Positions 50,777 to 61,191 of a stretch of DNA of 64,000 nt are shown piece by piece. Positions within the stretch are counted from its first letter, which is position 1. Each line of letters begins with the position of its first letter. Both the position numbers and the translations under genes were made by a program. The notes under the pieces are model-generated. The model worked only from the letters and a program-made list of their open reading frames with translations. It searched no databases and was not told where the DNA came from. This DNA comes from Oscarella lobularis (lineage: Eukaryota; Porifera; Homoscleromorpha; Homosclerophorida; Oscarellidae): assembly GCF_947507565.1 (NCBI RefSeq), contig NC_089184.1:1178001-1242000 (forward strand), written 5' to 3'.

Positions 50777-51637
50777 TTATACTTGGATCACTATTGAGCC
50801 GGCCATGACGTCGTATGCCGCACGGCCAGGCTTGTTCATTAGGACAGTAAGATACATAGGAAATAGCATAGTCTGCGACATGTTTTTTAGTATGGCTCGC
50901 GATACAGATTGACCCAAAGTCATTTCGCTTCCTGGATACACCGACATCCTCAGGCTCTGATTGGTTCGCATTTGGACCGTGTCACAGGAAACGATTCGAA
51001 TGCCGACGAACAATTTTCCAATCGTTCCTCCCCAGATGTACGTCAGTAAGGTTTCGTAGGCGATCACCATGGCAGCGTGCGCCAAAATTGCCGTAGTGAT
51101 GGCTTCGATATTTTCAATGAACATCTCGTCGTCAACGACGACGACGCCGTCTTCGGTCAATTCGAACAGAGACAAGAAGGGAATCGTCGTTGGAACGCCA
51201 ATGATGGATATAATGACGAAGTATCGGAATAGGACCATGATGACGAAATCGATGACTTCGGCTGTCAGTCTTTGACCGATTGACGCCTTGTTCGCTTCGA
51301 CTCCGTACGGAAGGACGACGACGTCGATCGATCTTGTTTGTGGGGCCGGGGGAGTGGTGGGCTGCGAAAATTGCGGCGGGCGTTCGTCGTGCTGTCTCGG
51401 TTCTGGTTGGGACGGTGGAAGTTCTGCTTGGGATTGAGTTCGAAAGTATTCCATCCACTGTCGTTCGAGTTCCGTCGTTTTTTCGGGCGATTGGTGGTGG
51501 TGGTGGTGGTGTTGGGGAGCCCTTCCACCGTTCGCTGCCCACATTGCTTGCAGGTAGGAACTGTAGTAGTAGCTGAGCGAACTCCAGTACCAGTACTCGT
51601 AGGAGCCAAGCCGTGCGGGAGCTGCAGTTCGGTCCAT
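50777..51637 (-). CDS. FAM8A1: FAM8A1-like RDD-domain membrane protein
   Basis: A single exon encodes 286 aa. An N-terminal Tyr/Trp/Ser-rich helix (YEYWYWSSLSYYYSSYLQAM) and a His run precede a Pro/Gln-rich linker. The RDD domain then begins GQRLTAEVIDFVIMVLFRYF, continues through IAYETLLTYIWGGTIGKLFV and GIRIVSCDTV, and ends GRAAYDVMAGSIVIQV, matching FAM8A1. FAM8A1 is an ER protein that assembles with the HRD1 ubiquitin ligase in ER-associated degradation. About three membrane segments are visible. It is divergent from shootin-1 with only 71 bp between the two start codons. No introns are needed, unlike its neighbours. Confidence 0.9.
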   Translation of the reverse strand: MDRTAAPARLGSYEYWYWSSLSYYYSSYLQAMWAANGGRAPQHHHHHHQSPEKTTELERQWMEYFRTQSQAELPPSQPEPRQHDERPPQFSQPTTPPAPQTRSIDVVVLPYGVEANKASIGQRLTAEVIDFVIMVLFRYFVIISIIGVPTTIPFLSLFELTEDGVVVVDDEMFIENIEAITTAILAHAAMVIAYETLLTYIWGGTIGKLFVGIRIVSCDTVQMRTNQSLRMSVYPGSEMTLGQSVSRAILKNMSQTMLFPMYLTVLMNKPGRAAYDVMAGSIVIQV

Positions 51638-51708
51638 TTGGGCCGTGACGTCAGCGAAAAAGTATTCCCAAGTGCGCTATCGCCCCAAGGTGAGACGAGT
51701 ACAGCACA

Positions 51709-54437
51709 ATGGCATCGGATTCTGCCGCTCCCTCGGCCGAAGAGTGGTCTCAGCTAAAGGAGAAGTGTCTGTCGTACGACAAAAGTCTTCAAACGCTTAA
51801 GAATCTGTCGAAAAAGGGTGCGAAACGTCAGATAATGCCAGTTTTCGTAGTGAGAGCCGCCGCCGCCCCGTTTCTTTCGTCTCTAGCTCTGATCGAATTC
51901 GAGCAGCTGAAAGCAAAGTACAACGAAGTCCGAAACGACGTAAGAAAGAACACGCTCGCCTTCGAAAAATCGAGACTTTTTTCCTCTCAGCTCGCGAAAG
52001 AGAGAAACGATCATTCTTCAGCGAAAAAGCAGCTCAAACAGCTTCAGGAAGAAATAAAGAAACTGAAGCACAGTAAGCGCACGGCTCCCAACTGCGACGA
52101 AATCTCACGCTCTCCTCTCAGACACGGCGAAGGCTTTCGAAGAATACGGAGAACTTCAAGCCAAATTAGAACTGGAAAAAGAACTGAGAAGTCACGCCGA
52201 GTCGCTGGCGTCGGAGGCGAGACGACTTCAAAATCTTTCGTTCACAGAGCCTGAAAAAAAAATTTGTCTCGCGGTTAATTAATAAACAGGTTGTGAATAA
52301 GAACAGGAAGTTGAGAACGGCCGGAAAGTCGTTGTTGGAATTGAATGTAGAACGCGGAAAGGAAGCTGTGAAGGATTTGACTGTGTTGACGGAGCCCGAA
52401 GAGGTAGACAAGTCTCAGCGGTAGAGTATGGTACAGTAGTACACGACTTTTCATCTAGGGGCCTGAAGACGTGTCTTCGAAGCTCGAAGGTACGGTACAA
52501 TACTGCAGTCCCTTTGTGTATTTCTCCTTCACTTCGTTTTCGCTTTGACCAGAATTGAACGACCAAGTTCACGCTCTGACGCAGGAACTGAAGACCACGA
52601 GGCAGCAGCTCGTCGACACTACGACGACGCTTGAGGAAACTCAAAAAAAGGCGCGCTTGCTCCATTGACTGGAATTTCGATAGTCAATGTCATTCTCTGT
52701 TCCAGCTTGTCGAGCAGCAACCAGCTGGTATGACAAAGGAGCAAGAGGAACACCTGAGAAAAGGTACAGACAGTAGGAGCAGTTGAATCGTTTAATTAAA
52801 ACCGATTCTTTTGCCATTTATTCAGTCTCGCAAATGGCTTTTGATGAGTATCAGAAGATGCAGGAAGAATTGGAGGTGCAGAAGGAATGTCGCGAACAAT
52901 TGGAAGAAATTACGGCGGAAGTACAGGCACGCGATTTTCTCCGCAGTCGAGCATACTTTCTCTCGTAGGTCGTTTCGGAGAATCGAGCCATAAGACGCAA
53001 AAGTCACGCTCTCTTGACGTCGGCCAACGACGATGAGAGAACGAAGAAGCTGACGGAAGAGGTGGCAAAGTTGAGCAAGGAGCTCGAACTCAAGACGGTC
53101 AATCACAAAAGAGAGGTCACAGCAAAGGGCACAGCTCCTTTTCCTCTTTCGTAATTCTTTCTTTAGGTGAACACATTGAAAGGAGAGATTGAGAATCTGA
53201 AGAGGCCGAACTATGCAAACAAAATTGCAGGTACATACACACTCAGTGATCTCTTCACGTAGCAACAACCCGCTCCTCCGTCTTGTTCTGATAGATCTCG
53301 AAGAGAAGCTTGCTACCACGAGAAAGGGGCTGGAGATGATGGAACGCAGAGCGGAGGCAGCTGAGCACAAAGGTAAAAAAGTTCTCGTAATAAAGAGTGC
53401 TCTATAGTGAGCTAGCTGTATGTAGCCTATCAATTGGAAACAGCAAAAGCGGAAGCTGCTTCAGCTGCTCCATCTGGCGATTCTGGTGCGGAGGCGGCGC
53501 CAGCACCGCCGCCTCCTCCGCCTCCTCCTGTGCCGCCTCCGCCACAATTCAAACCAATCAGGTAATGTTCTTTGCTTTGGTGCCCTTTTCCTGTGTTTAT
53601 TCGAATTCTTCAGTGACATATTGAAAGGAAAACCGAAGAAACCGAAGAAGGGAGGAAAAGCCAAGGGTTCCCAAGATCCGCGCGTCGATGCCATGGCTGA
53701 GATGATATCGCGAATCAATAAAGGCGTTGCTCTTAAGAAGACGGAAGTTGTTCCAATGGCAAAGGTGGGGAAAATCCGTTTTACCTAAAATAAAAAAAAA
53801 ATGATTTTGTTGTAGAAACCGAGCACTGTCGATGCATCCGCCATGGCTCAGCTCGCCTCTCAGTTCGTAAGATTTGTTTTTTTCCTCGATTCGACGGGTG
53901 GGGAGGAAAATTCGAGTTTTTTAGAAATTGAAGAAGCGATCGACAGTGGAGGCTCCTAAGAAAGAACAAGCGACTGCCGTCTCCGACGAGCTTGCTAAGA
54001 AGCTGCGCAGAAGAAAGGAAAAACAACCGGACGGTAAAGATCAACCAGATTGGGCTGGTCCCGAAGAGCCACCGGCGCCGGAATCGCCCGCTATACCAGA
54101 AGAAGAAGAAGAAAAAGGCGCCGACTTGCCCTTGTCGCCGCTTACCCGCCACTTGGTCGATTACACAAAGCGCGTGGAGGACGAGGCGAAAGCGGCCGAG
54201 GAAGAGGAGGCGCTCTATGATGAAATTGGCGTCGTAGAAAATCTTCCTCCTGCTCCCGAAGACATTGTCTATGACGATACGACTGGTGATGGTAAGATTG
54301 ATGTTGGGGGCCAAACGTACGACGTTCCGCGTCCGGGAGAGGAGGACGAGGTGCTGTACGAAGATGCGACAGAGATCCTTCCTCCGCCTCCTCCTCCTCC
54401 ACTCGAGGAAGATGATACGTACGCGTCTGTTTCTTGA
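51709..54437 (+). CDS. SHTN1: Shootin-1-like coiled-coil protein with tyrosine-motif tail
   Basis: Shootin-1 links actin flow to adhesion (through cortactin and L1-CAM in vertebrates). Here about twelve exons encode coiled coils (LAKERNDHSSAKKQLKQLQE; VSQMAFDEYQKMQEELEVQK; LTEEVAKLSKELELKTVNHK; LEEKLATTRKGLEMMERRAE). A poly-proline stretch and FKPISDILKGKPKKPKKG follow. RVDAMAEMISRINKGVAL corresponds to the vertebrate MMDRIKKGVHLRP element. SAMAQLASQLKKRSTVEAP and a Lys/Pro region come next. The last exon adds a tail not recalled from vertebrate shootin: ALYDEIGVVEN, DIVYDDT, TYDVPRPGE, VLYEDATE and DTYASVS at the stop. These tyrosines sit in acidic contexts typical of Src-family phosphorylation and SH2 docking. 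Confidence 0.82.
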
Positions 54438-54622
54438 CGTATGGCCGCGTTTTGAATCGTCGCTGCTATGGATTTGCCTGTCGCTGGGATTTTCATTGAT
54501 GTATTATTAGGAGGTTTGTCCGTTTTCACGCGCTTTGGCTTTTAGTTAGTGAGAAATTAACGGAGTCAAAGAAGCGAGCAAGCGTAAGTGTTGCGAGGTA
54601 AGAATTGACGAACAGCTTTTTG

Positions 54623-54628
54623 TTTATT
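54623..54628 (-). terminator. AATAAA polyadenylation signal for ATP6AP1
   Basis: TTTATT on the plus strand is AATAAA on the minus strand, about 70 bp past the Ac45 stop codon at 54697. The remaining gap to the shootin stop (54438-54620) shows no further gene. Confidence 0.5.
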
Positions 54629-54696
54629 TATTCGTCTCTTTCGCGGAACGGGGACACCAGAAAAGAATTGCAAGAAAACTACAATCTACTACACAG

Positions 54697-56456
54697 CTAA
54701 GAGGTTGCTACTATAATCGTCTTTCCCTTTGGATTGTCGAATCGGTCCATCGTCTGCATTGAGAACATGAAATAGATTGAGACGATGAAGATGAAAAGAA
54801 ACAGGGAGACGACCAAAATGCCAGACCACAGTGGAGTCGAGAAATACCCAATGCAATCATCCACGTTGTCGCCAAATCTTTCACTCTTGGATCCAAACAT
54901 ATGAATCTACAATTCAAAGGTAAAAACCCCGTGAAGGAACGTTGATGCTGTGTACTAGTACCCCTCCCCCTCATGTGTGACTCGCATCTATCTAACCCAC
55001 CTGGAGATCTTTCATTTCCAGATATTCTGCAGCAGTGTAATTTGTGGTATTGGCGCTGTAGATAATGGAAACTCCGCAGTGAAAGGAGAAATTGTACGGC
55101 ACACCTTCAATCGCATTCTTCAGAAAAACTCTCGTCAATATGCACCAAAGAGTGATGAGTACTGCCTTACTATGTAGTCTTCTGATAGGACCGGATTGGG
55201 AAGCAAATTCACTGTACTAAAGGTGATTCTGCCAACTTTCCAGTAGTCGTCGGTTCCATTGGTTGCATTGAAACTGAAGAAAAAACAGGTCAGGAAGACA
55301 GGCAAGCACAGAGATAGATCTTCACCGGAATTCAATATTATCAGTGTCATTGAACGGAACAGTAAACGCCAGTCTGCAAATATACCAACGTGCGACAACG
55401 AAAAAAGGATAGTTTCGCCTCACACTCTGCTTGTGGTTGTGCAGGTAAGAGAGCCATTAATCATCTGACTGAACTGGCTTTCAGATACACACTGACCCGA
55501 ACCCGACGAGCAATTACGCTGCATGGTAAACGAGTCGGCGTAGAGCAAAGCAACCTCCAAAGAACAATCCGAATCTCCCACTGCTTTCACAAACACTGCT
55601 GTCTTAGGGGGGCTTGGTGGAGCATCGGTTGCACTGTCGCTCAGCAAACGACGCTTAACCTAAAGACAACAACAGTCAAATCATTCGTTTATGTGGAGCG
55701 GCTGCTACCCTCTCAGCAGAATCAGCTGCGAAAAGGACTGCATATCGTTTCCCAGTCGCCTCGAGTTTATTCGTGAGATTTACCAAAGCCTCTGTGAGAA
55801 ATAATCACTACATAGAACACAACTAAAATCATAACAGTAACCAATTCTTTTTCCAGAGTGAATGTCCGAAACGTCAGGAAGACTAAAAAGGAGAATCGTT
55901 GTACTGCGATCACAGCCCTCAAAGCATTCCCTTTTACCTTCCCGTCCATTTGAGTAGGTATACCCCATTTTGAGTTATTCCGTCAAGCAAGTCTAGTACG
56001 GTCTATCTATATCCAGAAGGGATCTCGTTTTCTCTGGCTAAACCTGCATCGTTGCTGATTCGTCTAATTTCGTCGCCAAAGTTTTGACGCAAGGAGTCCC
56101 TCAGAATAAGCGTGTCGTCTCGTTCGATCAATTCGGATTGCTTTCGATGCCACCAATCATCCTAAAGCGAAGATCATTCGTAAGTCTGTCCTTGACTCCT
56201 TCTTCCCGTAGAACCCACTTCTTCTGCCGCGCGGACAACGACGATCACGTCAAATTTCGATACGTATGCGTCGTAGTCGCTCGAAGAGAGAATATCAGCT
56301 CTAAAAAGGTATGCTGGAATAGACGGGACCCCGTCGGGGAACCCTCAACTCTTTCTCTTGCGTCAGGGCGACGAGAGAAGCCTCGGAAAGCGATGCGAGA
56401 CAAGCGAATGATAGAAACGAGAACAACATGAAGAAAACGACGGCGAGGCAAGTCAT
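54697..56456 (-). CDS. ATP6AP1: V-type proton ATPase accessory subunit S1 (Ac45)
   Basis: This is a type I membrane accessory subunit of the V-ATPase Vo sector, involved in assembly and targeting. It starts MTCLAVVFFMLFSFLSFACL, a signal peptide. Lumenal exons include ILSSSDYDAYVSKFDVIVVV and, late, NATNGTDDYWKVGRITFSTV, with N-glycosylation sequons. The last exon has DCIGYFSTPLWSGILVVSLF, a transmembrane helix, then SMQTMDRFDNPKGKTIIV, matching the family's highly conserved LKTMDRFDDPKGPTI end. The lumenal domain is poorly conserved across animals, so identity rests on the C-terminus and topology. The first intron junction is unclear because the best-fitting intron would be unusually short. 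It diverges from the sulfatase gene with 42 bp between start codons. Confidence 0.85.
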
Positions 56457-56498
56457 ATGACCAAAAGGAAGCACGTGCCGCCTACGACAAAGTGTCTC

Positions 56499-58657
56499 AT
56501 GATGGCTCCTCCTTCTCATTCGTATTCGCTCCTCTTCTTCGTTCTCAGCAGCCTCGTAGTGTCTCATAATGCAGCAGAGGCACCTCCAAAGTGCGTAAAA
56601 TAGCTTCGCTTGTGTCAATGACTAATTTTCTCTGCAGTATCGTCGTTTTCATGGCGGGTAGTACTCTTCGCTAAAGGTTCGCGCCTATTCGAGCTCAATT
56701 TTTCGTTTTCAGACGACCAAGACGTGTTCTTGGGTGGATTGACTCCTATGACGCAGACGACAAAGTTGCTGATGAACGAGGGAGCCGAATTTGAGAATTT
56801 CTGTAAATCAAAAAAAAAGAAACCTCCACAAAAACCGTATTTGTAATGAAATCAATGCGTTTTAGTTGTCACCACGCCAGTTTGCTGCCCATCAAGGTAA
56901 ATCAACAAAACCTTTTTGACACCTAACATAACAGGTTCAATATTCCTCTTTCAGGACTGCCACTCTTAGTGGACTCTATGCCCACAATCTCGACGATCAG
57001 AAAGAAGGTCTGTCTTTGTCTAATCTGTCCATGCATGCATACACGGTCTTTGTTTTTTGCTAGGCTGGTGCGGCAATTTCGCTTCGCGCGAAAACAACAC
57101 GTTCGCTCTCTGGCTTCAGGAGTACGGCTATCAGACGGGTCTCTTTGGAAAATACTACAATTCGTATGGGAGCTTCTGCAACAAGAATATACACGTTCCA
57201 AAGGGCTGGACCCGCTGGTTCACCATGTGCAACGACAACAAATTCTTCAACAACTCGTACGTCTACACACAATGAAAACAGATATAACGAAGATCCTCTC
57301 TTTAGTTTTAATGACGATGGTACTATGGTGATACACGGTGATCAACCAGAAGACTACATGACGAGCGTGATAGGTAATAAATCGGTTGAATGGCTGGACA
57401 AGGTCGCTCGAATGAAAGGCGTCGAGGGAAGCTCGGTTCCATTTTTTGCTTACATTGCCCCGCACGCACCGCATGTGCCAGCTACGCCCGCTCCCTGGTA
57501 CGAACACACGCTACCGGAAACGAAAGCGCCAAGGCAACTATTTGCAAAATGGTGTATTTATTTTTTGAGGTGATCTAACGTTTAGAACTCCCAACTGGGG
57601 TTATCACGGTGCTGATCACCATTGGGTTATTCGACAGCAGCCCGAGTTTACTGACAATCTTATTAAGTTCTCCGATGATCTCTTTATGAGGAGATGGCGA
57701 TCTCTGCTCTCTGTCGATGATCTGGTTGCTGCCGTTGTGGTAAGACGTTTCTTTGTCTCATCGATTGAAGATAAATTGGCTTTTAATTAAAGGACGTCGT
57801 CGATAAAGCTGGACAACTCAATAACACCTACTTTCTTTATACGAGTGATCACGGATACAATTTGGGGCAGTTTCGATTGCCCTCAGGAAAATTTCAAGTT
57901 TATGATCACGACATAAGGTAGGGAGAAATAAACTTCTGCGTAACTTTTTTTTTGAACGTTGTATGTGTGCAGGGTTCCTTTTCTTATACGAGGACCGGGA
58001 ATTAAACCGGGAAGTAAAATGACTCAGGTCGCTTCCAATGTCGATATCAGTCCAACAATTCTTGATTTGGCTGGAGTGAAGCCTCGGTATGAATTAGACG
58101 GAAAGTCGATGGTAAACGAGTGTACAGTACACGCGAGTTGTTATTGAGGCAATAGTTTCGTCTTTTTTACAGAAACCACTACTAAGCGACAGTGACACAT
58201 CTGTGCAGTGGAGAGACATGATGCTTATTGAATATTGGGGACTTGGCTACGTTCGTCGAGGCCCATGCAGGAACGTAAGGGAAAAAAAACGTGGGGATTT
58301 TTTTCTTTATACTGCGGTACTAGGGTACGTCTCCCTGCCCTAACGACGACGCTCTCGAGGATGCTCCGTCAAATACCTACTCGGCGATCAGAGTGATCAA
58401 TTCAACTACCAATGTATAGAAGAAGTATGCTATTGAAATTATCAATAGTTGATTTTGATTTGCAGGTTTTGTACGCTGATTTTCGTCCTCGACAAGAACT
58501 GGCAGCAATGAGCAGTGCGAATTTTTCGGAATTTTACAATCTTCTCAACGATCCATATGAGATGCACAATTTGGCAAACGATCACGACGCCGATGTCGAT
58601 CACTACAGGCAGCTACTGTATCAAGTTGCCTTGTGCAAAGGCACTCAATGCCCGTGA
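56499..58657 (+). CDS. GNS: N-acetylglucosamine-6-sulfatase (GNS), lysosomal
   Basis: This lysosomal hydrolase removes 6-sulfate from GlcNAc in heparan and keratan sulfate. A signal peptide (MMAPPSHSYSLLFFVLSSLV) leads into PPNIVVFMADDQDVFLGGLT, with metal-binding Asp-Asp. The sulfatase signature TTPVCCPSRTATLSGLYAHN follows, in which the Cys of C-x-P-S-R is converted to formylglycine. Further matches are GLFGKYYNSYG, VPKGWTRWF, PFFAYIAPHAPHVPATPAPW, YTSDHGYNLGQFRLPSGKFQ (second Asp-His metal/catalytic pair), VPFLIRGPGIKPGS, VDISPTILDLAGV and EFYNLLNDPYEMHNLA. Several N-x-S/T glycosylation sites are present. Catalytic residues look intact, so an active enzyme is expected. Introns are about 50-70 nt. 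It ends 91 bp before ECD. Confidence 0.93.
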
Positions 58658-58748
58658 AATTTTGCAGCTCCTCTTTTTTTGTACGTTTGTTTTGTTCACA
58701 CAGGCTCACGTGAGGTTAGGACTGTGCCCGGATTGCGTACGTTCTCTC

Positions 58749-60512
58749 ATGGAAACCGTCGATGATCGGCTCGAATTTCGACTCTATCCAGACGCAAGAC
58801 ACGCTCTCGATCTCCTTCAGACTCGAAAAACGTACGCGGATTATCTGAGACTTCTTTCGAGGAACTACATCTGGCAAAGTGATCCCGTGCAGATCGACGC
58901 CGTCGATCCCGCAGACGAGGCGTCGATTCCGACTCTAAGGGGCTCACTCGACTGCCGAGGAAACGTCGAAGACGAATGGTTCGTCGTCTATCTTCTAGTC
59001 AAACTATCGGAAAAGGACGAAAATCTCGTCGTCTCCGTATGGGATTCCGACGGCCAATTTCTTCTCATCGAAGCCGCCCACTTTCTACCCGCGTGGCTCG
59101 AACCGGAAACGGCGACCAACCGCGTGTTCATTCACCGAGGAGCCGTACACATTCTTCCGCCACCTCGTACTCCGGCCGAAGTCACCGTCTATCCGACAGG
59201 AACTCCTGACTTGAAAGCGGCTCTGAGCTTGATTCGAGGACGACACGTGATCACTGAAGCGGCCCATCCCATACAAACGATCATAGGAAAACGAGTTGCC
59301 ACCTATCCTTCATCAGCGGAGAGTTCCGCGCATTTTGCGCACGCTTACGTTCCGGCAAAAATCGCTTTCGTCTTCGACACGAATCCTCAGTTGATATCCC
59401 ACGTTGTTCGTGCTTTCGGCGAACGCGATCCGCTTGATATGAAAGCCTGTTTGACGATGAAACACTTTCCGCCCGTCAACTGTGTTACGTATCGAGTTCA
59501 GTTCTCCAGACGTCTCTACGCTCAGCTACAACATCAGAAGTTCTTTCCACCGAGCCGATCTCCGTGGGCAAAACTGGGCCAGGGAGTTGCCTCGTCCAAA
59601 GCGAAGGATCTCGGCGTTAAAATTGCGTATGGGTTTGAGATTCTCTGCTCGCAGTGCAACGGTGGCGGCGAAGAGAGTTCCCTAGAATGGCACCAGTATG
59701 TCGCTTCTTTACATCGAAAGGGATACTTTGAAGGTGAAATGGAAGGGTCTCGAAGGTATCGCGAGCTTGCGGACGCGGCTAGGGAATATTTTGATGAACA
59801 TCTAAAGGATGCTGTGAGAAAAGTTCATCCTGGGATGAAAGTGCTTGACATTGTTGGGGAGTTCTCCGCTGGCGGAAAAACAGTTGAAGAACGTTTGTTG
59901 CTGCCTGAGAGCGATGACAGTTGGCTGAGCATTGACGTCGGGGAGCTTGATCAGTTGCTGAAGGAACGGGCTGGACTTGGGGAAGTCGATGACGAAGAGT
60001 GTCTTGATGCCATAAGTGCCATGAAGCAGGGAGTGAGGCAATTCGTAACCAAGGTCTCCGGTTTTGAGGGAGCGGAATTGCCAGGCAAGTCCAAATTAGA
60101 TCAGGTTCAGTTTGACGCAGATTCGTTTGTTGACGTGCTGGAGAAGGTATTGAAGGGAAAAGTCGACGAACGTTATTCTAGCGACGAAGATGACGGCGAC
60201 GACGAGGACGACGATATTGGTTTGGACGATATGAGTGAAGAGGACGACGATGGACCAAGAGAATCATTGAAGGGATACATGGAAGACTTAGACAGAGAGC
60301 TGGCAAGTACAGAAGTCGGCAAGAGCTTTGAGAAAGTGCCTCGGGAAGAGAGTGATCGAGATGCAGCTGCGTCGCCTCCGCCAACGGTCGACATTGATCT
60401 GAATCTTGTGAAAAATATTCTGGAGTCGTATTCGTCACAAGATGGACAGGCGGGACCGGCATCCAATTTGCTTGGTGCAATGGGAATCACTATTCCTGTT
60501 GAGGAAAATTGA
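58749..60512 (+). CDS. ECD: Ecdysoneless (ECD/SGT1) cell-cycle and splicing regulator
   Basis: A single uninterrupted exon encodes 587 aa. The N-terminal half matches the SGT1/ecdysoneless family: YADYLRLLSRNYIWQSDPVQ, NVEDEWFVVYLLVKLSEKDE, VSVWDSDGQFLLIEAAHFLP, AWLEPETATNRVFIHRGAVH and IQTIIGKRV. The C-terminal half is acidic and Ser-rich, as usual for the family, including DEDDDIGLDDMSEEDDDG, and ends MGITIPVEEN. Vertebrate ECD interacts with the R2TP complex, PRPF8 and MDM2. The open frame runs upstream of 58749 without a stop, but ATG 58749 (METVDDRLEFRLYPDA) matches the family start. Lack of introns contrasts with flanking genes and could mean retroposition or simple intron loss. Confidence 0.93.
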   Translation: METVDDRLEFRLYPDARHALDLLQTRKTYADYLRLLSRNYIWQSDPVQIDAVDPADEASIPTLRGSLDCRGNVEDEWFVVYLLVKLSEKDENLVVSVWDSDGQFLLIEAAHFLPAWLEPETATNRVFIHRGAVHILPPPRTPAEVTVYPTGTPDLKAALSLIRGRHVITEAAHPIQTIIGKRVATYPSSAESSAHFAHAYVPAKIAFVFDTNPQLISHVVRAFGERDPLDMKACLTMKHFPPVNCVTYRVQFSRRLYAQLQHQKFFPPSRSPWAKLGQGVASSKAKDLGVKIAYGFEILCSQCNGGGEESSLEWHQYVASLHRKGYFEGEMEGSRRYRELADAAREYFDEHLKDAVRKVHPGMKVLDIVGEFSAGGKTVEERLLLPESDDSWLSIDVGELDQLLKERAGLGEVDDEECLDAISAMKQGVRQFVTKVSGFEGAELPGKSKLDQVQFDADSFVDVLEKVLKGKVDERYSSDEDDGDDEDDDIGLDDMSEEDDDGPRESLKGYMEDLDRELASTEVGKSFEKVPREESDRDAAASPPPTVDIDLNLVKNILESYSSQDGQAGPASNLLGAMGITIPVEEN

Positions 60513-61191
60513 GATGACACCAATCTGCTGTTTGTGAGTGACAATGGGTGAGTAATGAAGCCTGTCACTTAATTAAATGTTTACGTTCAGATGGGACAGG
60601 CGTTAGAAAGGACGAGTTCAAGATTGAAGGAAAAGACATGTTTGCATGTTTAGATAGTGCATGAAGTCTGCAGAGCGCCAGTCCTTTGCCTGCAAACTGT
60701 CTCTTGTCGAAATTTATTCTTAATATAATAAACATAAAATAGCATTGTCTGATGCCCGTATGTCCGGGTAGGGTAAACATTGAAAATTCCCGTATACAGT
60801 AGGAAAACGGCTTCTTGCTAAAAAACCTAGAAAAGAGGAGGAGCCACGATTTTTATACGGGACATACGAGTACAGCTCCTCCTCTTTTCGCCAATGTAAA
60901 AGAACAGTCAAACCCGTATGTCCGGGTAGGGTAAACGGCTTTTCAACGAAAACGAAGGAAAACCCGTTTACCCTACCCAGACATACGGGAACCCGTTCAC
61001 CCTACCCGAACATACGGGAAACCGCGCTGTTGAGTGCTGCGAAGTCGTGCACCGTCGATCACTGACATATAACCAGTAAATATACAGTAATCAACACTCA
61101 AAAAACGTTTTATATATAAGAGCAAGTGCGTGCAATCACGGTATAATACACCTGATCAAAAAAGAGTTCCACTACGATCCCCCTTCTCCCT
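60513..61191. other. Intergenic region between ECD and MTMR
   Basis: This 680-bp gap separates two convergent genes and shows no convincing coding frame. It contains an AATAAA at 60727-60732 on the plus strand, suitable for the ECD transcript. It also has the inverted-repeat cluster 60755-61018 (listed separately) and a TATATATA tract near 61111. Confidence 0.6.
60755..61018. repeat. Foldback element with four 24-bp arms
   Basis: A 24-bp motif beginning CCCGTATGTCCGGGTAGGGT occurs exactly at 60755-60778 and 60913-60936. It occurs inverted at 60966-60989 (one mismatch) and 60995-61018 (two mismatches), so two direct copies face two inverted ones. A second inverted pair, AAAAGAGGAGGAGC near 60833 and GCTCCTCCTCTTTT near 60876, sits inside. 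Partial copies (CCCGTATAC, ATACGGGACATACG) occur between. The arrangement resembles a non-autonomous foldback/MITE or a nested pair of them. There is no transposase. Confidence 0.8.
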
